Assembly (NCBI GenBank): GCA_963718305.1
Contig: CAVQZG010000018.1
Coordinates: forward strand, 573,724 to 637,723
DNA: 64,000 nucleotides
Source of the DNA: RYN-230 sp963718305
GTDB lineage: Bacteria; Actinomycetota; Actinomycetes; Streptosporangiales; Streptosporangiaceae
Direction: 5' to 3'
In this document: positions 25,142-31,789 of the stretch, piece after piece
How the letters are laid out: each line of letters begins with the position of its first letter
Position numbering within the stretch: position 1 is the first letter of the stretch
Made by a program: the position numbers and the translations under genes
Notes under the pieces: model-generated
What the model was told of the DNA's origin: nothing
Database searches by the model: none
What the model saw: the letters and a program-made list of their open reading frames with translations, nothing else

Positions 25142-25500
25142 CAGGCAGCGGGAACCGCGGCGGCCCGCAGGGCCGGGTGCTGCTCCTCCCACGCCTGGCG
25201 CACGCCCTTGGGCAGGAACAAACCCGGCCACAGGGCGATCAGCATGTCCCCGTCGAGGTAAGCCAGGTCCTCGGGGCGGCTGGCCTCGCGGAGCACGATC
25301 TGGTACATCCAGGGCAGCATGCCCGGCTCATCCAGGTCAAAGGTGCGGTCCGGGTACCAGAACAGCCAGATCGGCAGCTCGACCGGGCCGTGCACGGGCC
25401 CCCGCAGGTCAGCCAGGCTGGCCGCGACCAGCGCCGCGCGCCCGGGACGGGACGCGTGGCGGCGCCTGGGTGCGGCGGCTCGCACGGTGGCCATGCTCAT
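25141..25500 (-). CDS. Conserved small protein coupled to the AbiEii-like nucleotidyltransferase
   Basis: 119 aa from the ATG at 25500; an ATG at 25494 is also possible. A basic N-terminus (MSMATVRAAAPRRRHASRPG) precedes a region with VELPIWLFWYPDRTFDLDEPGMLPWMYQIVLREASRPEDLAYLDGDMLIALWPGLFLPKGVRQAWEEQHP in pieces that look conserved. I recognise this as a conserved actinobacterial hypothetical that travels with AbiEii-like transferases, but no fold or motif is assigned. Coupling to the nucleotidyltransferase (shared base) suggests an antitoxin-like or adaptor role. Confidence 0.7.
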   Translation of the reverse strand: MSMATVRAAAPRRRHASRPGRAALVAASLADLRGPVHGPVELPIWLFWYPDRTFDLDEPGMLPWMYQIVLREASRPEDLAYLDGDMLIALWPGLFLPKGVRQAWEEQHPALRAAAVPAA

Positions 25501-25584
25501 TACAGTACCCGTTCTGGCTTCAGTACGCCCGGGCTCACGCCCCATTTTCTCAAACACACTAGTTATACGTGAGTCAGGTCAACG

Positions 25585-25602
25585 ATAAGATCGTTATCTT
25601 AT
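25585..25602. promoter_or_regulatory. Dyad ATAAGAT-CGTT-ATCTTAT in an AT-rich divergent promoter
   Basis: Seven-base perfect arms within a markedly AT-rich stretch (about 25550-25620), between the AbiEii-like pair (minus) and the F420-type oxidoreductase (plus). The symmetry and base composition suggest a regulator binding site. Confidence 0.5.
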
Positions 25603-25686
25603 TCTAATTTTAGCATTGAACTCGGTCAGCGCCCAAGGTCTGCGGATCGAGGAATGATCCGCGGCGGGCGCGGGGTTGCCGCTCAC

Positions 25687-26355
25687 ATGACAACTGTGGG
25701 TTTCATCGGCAGCGGCATGATCGGCGGTACCGTGGCCCGGCTCAGCGTGGCCGCCGGGTACCAGGTAGTCCTGAGCAACTCCCGGCACCCGGAGACGCTC
25801 AAGGATCTCGTGGAGGAACTGGGCCCGCTGGCCCGAGCGGGCACCGCCGAGGAGGCGGCCACCGCGGGTGACCTGGTGGTGGTCAGCATCCCGGTCCGGG
25901 CCTGCCCCAGCCTTCCGGCCGGCCCGCTGGCGGGCCGCACGGTCCTGGACACCGGCAACTATTACCCGCAGCGGGACGGTCACATCGCCGAACTCGACAG
26001 CGGATCGCTGACCAGCAGCGGGTGGCTGCAGGACCAGCTGCCGGGAGCCGCGGTCGTGAAGGTGTTCAACAACATCTTCTACAAGCACCTGCGGTCGCTG
26101 GCCCGCCCGGCGGGCGCGGCCGACCGCACCTATCTGCCCATCGCCGGTGACGACCCGGCAGCCAAGGCGGCCGTCACCGGGTTCCTGGACGCCATCGGGT
26201 ACGGCGCGGTCGACGCGGGAACGCTGGCCGACAGCTGGCGGCAGGAGCCCGGATCACCGGTGTACGGCGCCCCGTACGGGACGTTCGAGGACGAGGCTGG
26301 CACGCCGGCCAGCGCCGAGGCGATCCGCACCGCCCTGGCCGCGGCGACCCGGTAG
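25687..26355 (+). CDS. NAD(P)/F420-dependent oxidoreductase (NADPH:F420 reductase-like)
   Basis: 222 aa. N-terminal dinucleotide fold TTVGFIGSGMIGGTVARLSVAAGYQVVLSNSRHPETL, VVVSIPVRA and VLDTGNYY, then VVKVFNNIFYKHLRSLARPAG as in the F420_oxidored (NADP oxidoreductase coenzyme F420-dependent) family. Probable Rossmann enzyme passing hydride between a nicotinamide or deazaflavin cofactor and a small substrate. The start MTTVGFIG is preferred over the 11-residue longer frame. Confidence 0.85.
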   Translation: MTTVGFIGSGMIGGTVARLSVAAGYQVVLSNSRHPETLKDLVEELGPLARAGTAEEAATAGDLVVVSIPVRACPSLPAGPLAGRTVLDTGNYYPQRDGHIAELDSGSLTSSGWLQDQLPGAAVVKVFNNIFYKHLRSLARPAGAADRTYLPIAGDDPAAKAAVTGFLDAIGYGAVDAGTLADSWRQEPGSPVYGAPYGTFEDEAGTPASAEAIRTALAAATR

Positions 26356-26403
26356 CCGTCCGGGCCCCGCTGGCCGGCCCGCCGGAGCGCTAATCTAGCG
26401 GGC

Positions 26404-26724
26404 ATGGCAGGCAGCCAGGACGTCACCGATCCCGCGGTCCAGGCCCTGATCGCGGCGATCAACGCCGGGGACCGGGCCGCGTTCTTCGGCGCGCTCGCGC
26501 CGGGCGCCACCATGTCCGACGACGGCACCGACCGTGACCTGGCCGGCTGGGCCGACCGGGAGATCTTCACCGTGCATGGTCACATGGAGGTCGAGTCCGC
26601 CGCGGACGGGGGCCGGTCCCTGATCGCCGCGTTCCGCAACGACACCTGGGGTGACATGCGGACCCGCTGGGCCTTCACGATCACCGGCGGGAAGATCAGC
26701 CGGTTCGAGACCGGCCAGGCCTAG
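26404..26724 (+). CDS. SnoaL/NTF2-like fold small protein
   Basis: 106 aa with the single-domain cone-shaped NTF2-like pattern: DPAVQALIAAINAGDRAAFFGALAPGATMSDDGTDRDLAGWADREIF followed by strands LIAAFRNDTWGDMRTRWAFTITGGKISRFETGQA. Such proteins are small-molecule isomerases, hydrolases or binding proteins; nothing fixes the reaction here. Starts 48 bp after the F420-type gene on the same strand, so could be co-transcribed. Confidence 0.8.
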   Translation: MAGSQDVTDPAVQALIAAINAGDRAAFFGALAPGATMSDDGTDRDLAGWADREIFTVHGHMEVESAADGGRSLIAAFRNDTWGDMRTRWAFTITGGKISRFETGQA

Positions 26725-26734
26725 CCGCCCCGTC

Positions 26735-26788
26735 TGGCCCTTCACCACTGGCCCTTCACCACTGGCCGCCCACTCTGGCCGCCCACTC
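26735..26788 (+). repeat. Short tandem repeats before the DHA2 exporter
   Basis: Two copies of the 14-bp TGGCCCTTCACCAC (26735, 26749) are followed directly by two copies of the 13-bp TGGCCGCCCACTC (26763, 26776). All share TGGCC at their start. Non-coding, upstream of the DHA2 exporter; possible slippage product or binding array. Confidence 0.8.
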
Positions 26789-26811
26789 TGGCCAGCCGCC
26801 GGTGTCTGCAT

Positions 26812-26839
26812 CGTTCGTGATGCCTTTCCCTCACGAACG
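26812..26839. promoter_or_regulatory. Inverted repeat CGTTCGTGA-N10-TCACGAACG before DHA2 exporter
   Basis: Perfect 9-bp arms with a 10-bp spacer end nine bases before the ATG of the exporter. The spacing (about two turns centre to centre) fits a dimeric repressor site. No regulator gene is adjacent. Confidence 0.6.
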
Positions 26840-26848
26840 GAGAGCAGG

Positions 26849-28294
26849 ATGACGGATCTGGACCGGACCGTGGCCCTGGAGGCCGCGCCGCCGGGCTCCG
26901 CCCAGCCGGGCCCGCCCGCCCGCAGCCCGGCGCTCATCATGGTGCTGACCTCGGTGGCCTATTTCATGGTGGCGCTGGACGCCCTGGTGGTGATCACGGC
27001 GCTGCCGTCCATCCACCGTGCGCTGGGCGGGACCGCGGGGACGCTGCAGTGGACCGTGAGCGCGTACACCATGGTCTACGGGGCAGGGATCATCACCGCC
27101 GCTGCCCTGGGCGACCGGCTGGGCCGGCGGCGCCTGTATGTGCTCGGCCTGGGCGTGTTCACCGCGGCGTCGGCCGCCTGCGCGCTGGCGCCGGATCTGG
27201 CCGTGCTGATCGCCTTCCGCGCCATCCAGGGCCTCGGGGCCGCGATCATCATGCCGCTCGGTCTCACGCTGCTGACCTCCGCGTTTCCCGCGCAGCGGCG
27301 GGGTGCCGTGGTGGGGATCTGGGGCGGCGTGGCCGGCCTGGCCGTCGCGGCCGGGCCGCTGGTCGGCGGGGCCGTCACCCAGGGGCTCGACTGGCACTGG
27401 ATCTTCTGGGTGAACGTGCCGGTGGGGGTGGTCGCGCTGATCTCGTCCCGGCTGGGGCTGGCGGAGAGCTACGGGCCGCGGTCCCGGCTCGACATTCCCG
27501 CGCTGGTCCTCGTCTCCGCCGGGGTGGGCGTCCTCATCTGGGGACTCGTTCAGGGCACCCAGGATGGCTGGGGGAGCGCCCCGATCCTGGCGGCCCTCTT
27601 CCTCGGCGCGGCACTGATCGCGGCCTTCGTGGCCTGGGAGGCACGGGCTCGCGAGCCGATGATCCCACTCCGGCTGTTCCGGGTGGCCAGCTTCTCGGCC
27701 GCGGTGGGAACCCAGTTCCTGCTGAGCGCGACGATTTTCTCCGCGACGTTCCTGACCAGCCAGTTCTTCCAGTTCGCTCAGGGTGATTCCCCGCTGGGAG
27801 CCGGCCTGCGGTTCCTGCCGCTGACCGCCACCCCGCTGCTGGTCGTGCCGGCCGCCGGGGCCCTGTTCGACCGGGTAGGCGCCCGGCCCCTGGTCGTTCC
27901 GGGATTGCTGATGCAGGCGGCCGGGTTCGCCTGGGTGGCCTGGCTCTCCGGGACCTCAGCGGGCTATGGCAGCTACGTGGCGCCGTTTGTGATCGCCGGG
28001 ACCGGGATCTCGATGGCCCTGCCCTGCGTGGCGGCCGCCGGGCTGAACGCGGTCGCCCCGGCGTCGCTCGGTAAGGCCGCGGGGGTGCTGAACACGCTGC
28101 AGCAGTTCGGTGCGGTGTTCGGCATCGCCATCGTCACGGCCGTCTTCAACGCGCACGGCAGCTTCGCCAGCCCGGCCGCGCTCGTGCACGGCTACCGCCC
28201 GGCAGTCGCCGTGTCCGCGGCCTTCTCGGTCGCCGGGGCGTTCACCGCCCTCGGCATCCGCCGCCGGAAGGCGGCTGCCAGCAGGGGATCGTGA
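26849..28294 (+). CDS. DHA2-family (EmrB/QacA-like) MFS drug exporter
   Basis: 481 aa from the ATG preceded by GGAGAGCAGG. Fourteen hydrophobic segments. Motifs: VALDALVVITALPSI (helix 1, motif D1-like), LGDRLGRRRLYVLGL (motif A), FRAIQGLGAAIIMPL (motif B) and GPLVGGAVTQGLDWHWIFWVNVPVG (motif C, drug:H+ antiporters). It likely exports lipophilic or cationic compounds by proton antiport. Controlled perhaps through the inverted repeat immediately upstream; a bidirectional hairpin terminator follows. Confidence 0.93.
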   Translation: MTDLDRTVALEAAPPGSAQPGPPARSPALIMVLTSVAYFMVALDALVVITALPSIHRALGGTAGTLQWTVSAYTMVYGAGIITAAALGDRLGRRRLYVLGLGVFTAASAACALAPDLAVLIAFRAIQGLGAAIIMPLGLTLLTSAFPAQRRGAVVGIWGGVAGLAVAAGPLVGGAVTQGLDWHWIFWVNVPVGVVALISSRLGLAESYGPRSRLDIPALVLVSAGVGVLIWGLVQGTQDGWGSAPILAALFLGAALIAAFVAWEARAREPMIPLRLFRVASFSAAVGTQFLLSATIFSATFLTSQFFQFAQGDSPLGAGLRFLPLTATPLLVVPAAGALFDRVGARPLVVPGLLMQAAGFAWVAWLSGTSAGYGSYVAPFVIAGTGISMALPCVAAAGLNAVAPASLGKAAGVLNTLQQFGAVFGIAIVTAVFNAHGSFASPAALVHGYRPAVAVSAAFSVAGAFTALGIRRRKAAASRGS

Positions 28295-28313
28295 CGGCGG
28301 TGCTGACGTGACG

Positions 28314-28353
28314 GTGTGCGGAAACCGCTGCCGGGGCAGCGGTTTCCGCACAC
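28314..28353. terminator. Bidirectional hairpin between convergent genes
   Basis: Arms of 19 bp (GTGTGCGGAAACCGCTGCC and its exact complement) with a 2-nt loop, followed by TCTTTACT. It lies between the convergent DHA2 exporter and the small membrane protein gene and probably terminates both. Confidence 0.85.
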
Positions 28354-28385
28354 TCTTTACTGCGGCAATCATCCGGGCGGGCCGG

Positions 28386-28688
28386 TCAGTGCGGGCTCGG
28401 GGCCAGCTGCTGGCGGCGTGAGGTGCGCGTCCGGTCGAACAGCACGGCGATCACGGCGGCCAGCATCGCGGCGGCGACGATGAACAGGGCGATCTGCCAC
28501 CCCGGGGTGCCACCGACGGTCACGGTGTGCACGACCGCAGGCGGGACCGTGGTGCCGGTGTCCCCGAGCCCGGGCGGGGGCGCATTGCTCGCGAACGCAG
28601 CGGGGGCAGCGACGAGGCCGGCCAGCAAGGCGACGGCCGCGGCGGCGAGACGGATGGCGGGACGGAAGATGTTGCGGATGGCGGTCAT
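28386..28688 (-). CDS. Small exported membrane-anchored protein
   Basis: 100 aa from an ATG with a good AAGGAGAC ribosome site. An N-terminal signal-like segment (basic NIFRPAIR, then LAAAAVALLAGLVAAPAAFAS with an AXA-type cleavage site) is followed by a short Pro/Thr-rich extracytoplasmic stretch (NAPPPGLGDTGTTVPP) and one C-terminal transmembrane helix WQIALFIVAAAMLAAVIAVLF with a basic cytoplasmic tail. No family is recognised. It lies downstream of the DUF4242 gene (77-bp gap), and the LuxR genes next door may regulate both. Confidence 0.75.
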   Translation of the reverse strand: MTAIRNIFRPAIRLAAAAVALLAGLVAAPAAFASNAPPPGLGDTGTTVPPAVVHTVTVGGTPGWQIALFIVAAAMLAAVIAVLFDRTRTSRRQQLAPSPH

Positions 28689-28765
28689 GACGGTCTCCTT
28701 GAATGATTGAACGCTGACGATCGAAGGCTGATGGCTGACGGTTGTGCTGGATGGGTGCACCGGTG

Positions 28766-29017
28766 TCACGTTCCTTCCTGCACCTGGAAGATGTCGTCGG
28801 CGAGCAGGCCGTGGGCTTCCTTGTGCACGGTCGCCGCCGCCTCCGCGGACGGGGCCTCGACCAGGCAGAACACCTTGCCCTGCTGCTCGTCCACCCAGTA
28901 CCGCAGGTAACGCACGTCGTGCTGGCCCTGGACCTGCAGGTCGGCCTTGTGTGCCTCGGCCACGTCCGCGGCCGCGACCCCACCGGCGAGGTGGTGGATG
29001 TCCATGTAGAGCGGCAT
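28766..29017 (-). CDS. SCO4226-type nickel-binding protein (DUF4242)
   Basis: 83 aa ferredoxin-like small domain: MPLYMDIHHLAGGV, then DLQVQGQHDVRYLRYWVDEQQGKVFCLVEAPSAEAAATVHKEAHGLLADDIFQV in sequence. The His/Cys positions and length match the SCO4226 family, whose Streptomyces member binds nickel. Role in the cell is unknown. Divergent from three LAL regulators with a clear inverted repeat in the shared promoter, making it a probable target. Confidence 0.85.
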   Translation of the reverse strand: MPLYMDIHHLAGGVAAADVAEAHKADLQVQGQHDVRYLRYWVDEQQGKVFCLVEAPSAEAAATVHKEAHGLLADDIFQVQEGT

Positions 29018-29030
29018 TGCGCTCTCCTTA

Positions 29031-29059
29031 TTCGTCTCGATTGATGAGGACGAGACGAA
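29031..29059. promoter_or_regulatory. Inverted repeat TTCGTCTCG-N11-CGAGACGAA in divergent promoter
   Basis: Perfect 9-bp arms (29031-29039 and 29051-29059) about 20 bp centre to centre, directly upstream of the DUF4242 gene's ribosome site and 124 bp before the first LAL gene. A likely binding site for one of the LuxR regulators. Confidence 0.6.
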
Positions 29060-29182
29060 CGTATGGCGGCGCCCCCCAGGTGCGGATCGGGAGCGGCTCC
29101 CTAGATTTCGCGGCGTCATTCCCCAGTTTTCCGCCGATCACCTATATAGGTGTCCTGGCTGGTAGCGCTGCAGGCCGGCGGC

Positions 29183-31789
29183 ATGGACACTGAAGACGTG
29201 CTGTTGGAACGGGAGGCGCAGCTGGCCGCGCTGGCCAGTTACGCGGGGGAGGCCCGGAAAGCCCAGGGCCGGCTGGTGCTCGTCGCCGGCGAGGCCGGCG
29301 TGGGCAAATCGGCGCTGGTCGAGCAGGTGCAGCGGGATCTGCCGGAGGCGGCCTGGTTCTGGGGGGCCTGTGACGGGCTGTTCACCCCCCGGCCGCTGGG
29401 CCCGCTCTTTGACATCGCGGCCAAGCTCGGCGGCGAGCTGCTCGAGCTGTGCCGGGCGGACGCGCCCCGCGCGGACCTCTTCGCGGCCCTGCTGCGCCAG
29501 GTCAGCGAGCCAGGCGGGCTGCGGGTCCTGGTCGTGGAGGACATTCACTGGGCCGACGAGGCCACCATCGACCTGCTGCGCTTCCTGGGCCGGCGGATCC
29601 GCGACGCCACCGTGCTGCTCATCGTCACCTACCGGGACGACGGGCTGAGTGCCACCGATCCGCTCCGCATGGCCCTGGGCGATCTGGCCACCCAACGGTC
29701 GGTGCGCCGGATCGGCCTCGCCCCGCTCTCGGCGAACGCGACGGCGGTGCTGGCGGGCGGCCAGGGCCTCGACGCTGCCGCGCTCTACCGGCTGACCGGC
29801 GGGAACCCCTTTTACGTGACCGAGGTCGTGCAGTCCGGGATGGGCGAGATTCCCATCTCAGCCCGGGACGCGGTCCTGGCCCGGGTGTCCCGGCTGAACG
29901 CCGGTCCCCGCGAGGTGCTGGACGCCGCCGCCCTGATCGGCACCCAGGTCGAGTTCGCGCTGCTGACGTCGGTCAGCGAGGCCACACCGGCGGCGGCGGA
30001 CGAGCTCCTCGCGTCGGGGCTGCTGGCCGGCGATGGTGCCGGGCTGAGTTTCCGGCATGAGATGGTCCGCAGAGCGGTGGCCGGGGCCATCCCGCCGCTG
30101 CGCAGCGGGCGCATTCACGCCCGTATTCTCGGCGTCCTCCGCGACCGCGGCGGTGACGACGACGCCCGGCTGGCCTTCCACGCCGAGGCGGCCGGGGACG
30201 GCCCAGAGGTCCTGCGCTACGCCCCCGCTGCCGCCCGCCGGGCGGCCGCGCTGGGCTCGCACCGCGAGGCCGCCGCCCAGTTCGAGCGGGCACTGCGGTT
30301 CTCCGGCGGGCTGGATCCGGCGGCGGCGGCCGGGCTGTACGACGGGCTGGCTGCGGAGCTGGGGCTGCTGGACCGCTGGCAGGACGCGGCCGACGCGCTG
30401 GAGCGGGCGCTCGACGGATGGCGTGAGGCCGCCGACCCGCGGCGCGAGGGCGCCGCGCTGCGCAGGCTCTCCCGCACCATGTGGCGGTTGTGCCGGGGCC
30501 AGGAAGCCATCGCGGCGGCCGAGGCGGCCGTATCGCAGCTCGAACCGCTGGGCCCGAGCGCGGAGCTGGCCTGGGCCTACGTGAACCTGGGCAGCCGGCG
30601 GATGGATGACGGCCAGTACGAGGTGGCCGTCGGGCTGGCCCGGCGGGCCGAGACCATTGCTGAGTCGCTGGGCGTGCCCGAGGTGCTCAGCGAGGCCCTC
30701 AACACCCAGAGCTGTGCCCTGGCCTGCCTGGGTCCTGACTGGTCCGGGCCGCTGGAGCGCGCGCTGGAGATCGCGGTGGCCGAGGGCCTGCAGGAACAGG
30801 CCGGCCGGGCGTTCGCCAACCTCCACGTCCTGTACTGCAGCGAGCTGCGGTTCGCCGAGGCCGAACCGTATTTCGCGGACGGCGTGGCCTACTGCGACGA
30901 GAACGACATCGGGACGTTCGGCATCTGCCTGCGCGGCGAGCACACCCGCACCCTGGAAATGCTGGGCCGGTGGGACGAGTCGGCCGCGCTGAGCCGGGAG
31001 CTGCTGACCCGGAGCGGGGCCTCCCCGGTCAACCGGATCAACCCCCTGACCAGCCTGGGCACGATCCTGGCCCGCCGCGGCGAGCCGGGCGCACAAGGAC
31101 ACCTCGACGAGGCGATGCGGTCCGCGGACGGGACTGCCATCCCGTCACACATCCTGCGCGTCCGGCTGGCCCGGGCTGAGGCCTGCTGGCTCCAGGGCCG
31201 GGATGCCGACGCCCGGCGCGAAGCCGAGCTAGCCGATGACGCGTCCACGGACGACGACGGCTGGGAGCGCGGCATGATCGCCGTCTGGCTCCGGCGCACC
31301 GGTTCCGCCCGCCCGCCGCGGGGTGAGCTGGCCGAGCCCTATCGTCAGCAGGTCGCCGGTGACTGGGAGCAGGCCGCGAGCCGCTGGACCCAGCTGGGCT
31401 GCCGGTACGAAGCGGCCCTGGCCCTGCTCGGGTCCGGGCAGGAAGCTGCGCTGCGCGACGCGCTGAGTATCTTCACCGACCTCGGCGCGGGAGCCGCCGC
31501 CGGGATCACCCGCCACGCCATGCGCGAGCACGGTGTCCGCTCGATTCCGGCCGGGCCGCGCGCCGCGACGCGGGCGCATCCGCTCGGGCTGACCCGCCGC
31601 GAGCATGAGGTGCTGGATCTGATCGTGGACGGCCGGACCAACGCTGAGATCGCCGGGCAGCTGTTCATCTCGGCCAAGACTGTCGATCATCACGTGTCGG
31701 CCGTGCTGGCCAAGCTGGGGGTGCCGGACCGGAACGCCGCGGCGAGGCAGGCGGCCCGGCTCGGCGTGGCCGGCCCGGTCGGGGGATGA
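29183..31789 (+). CDS. LAL-type LuxR transcriptional regulator, tandem copy 1
   Basis: 868 aa from the ATG at 29183. N-terminal AAA_16/STAND ATPase: Walker A GEAGVGKS (36-43), Walker B VLVVEDIHWADEAT near 125, then LTGGNPFYVTEVVQSGMGEIP. The centre is a long TPR-like helical sensor (about 330-770; AWAYVNLGSRRMDDGQYEVAVGLARRAE). C-terminal LuxR HTH: LTRREHEVLDLIVDGRTNAEIAGQLFISAKTVDHHVSAVLAKLG. LAL proteins activate catabolic, antibiotic or stress genes on binding nucleotide and an inducer. It overlaps copy 2 by 4 bp (ATGA). The DUF4242 gene is divergent. Confidence 0.93.
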   Translation: MDTEDVLLEREAQLAALASYAGEARKAQGRLVLVAGEAGVGKSALVEQVQRDLPEAAWFWGACDGLFTPRPLGPLFDIAAKLGGELLELCRADAPRADLFAALLRQVSEPGGLRVLVVEDIHWADEATIDLLRFLGRRIRDATVLLIVTYRDDGLSATDPLRMALGDLATQRSVRRIGLAPLSANATAVLAGGQGLDAAALYRLTGGNPFYVTEVVQSGMGEIPISARDAVLARVSRLNAGPREVLDAAALIGTQVEFALLTSVSEATPAAADELLASGLLAGDGAGLSFRHEMVRRAVAGAIPPLRSGRIHARILGVLRDRGGDDDARLAFHAEAAGDGPEVLRYAPAAARRAAALGSHREAAAQFERALRFSGGLDPAAAAGLYDGLAAELGLLDRWQDAADALERALDGWREAADPRREGAALRRLSRTMWRLCRGQEAIAAAEAAVSQLEPLGPSAELAWAYVNLGSRRMDDGQYEVAVGLARRAETIAESLGVPEVLSEALNTQSCALACLGPDWSGPLERALEIAVAEGLQEQAGRAFANLHVLYCSELRFAEAEPYFADGVAYCDENDIGTFGICLRGEHTRTLEMLGRWDESAALSRELLTRSGASPVNRINPLTSLGTILARRGEPGAQGHLDEAMRSADGTAIPSHILRVRLARAEACWLQGRDADARREAELADDASTDDDGWERGMIAVWLRRTGSARPPRGELAEPYRQQVAGDWEQAASRWTQLGCRYEAALALLGSGQEAALRDALSIFTDLGAGAAAGITRHAMREHGVRSIPAGPRAATRAHPLGLTRREHEVLDLIVDGRTNAEIAGQLFISAKTVDHHVSAVLAKLGVPDRNAAARQAARLGVAGPVGG

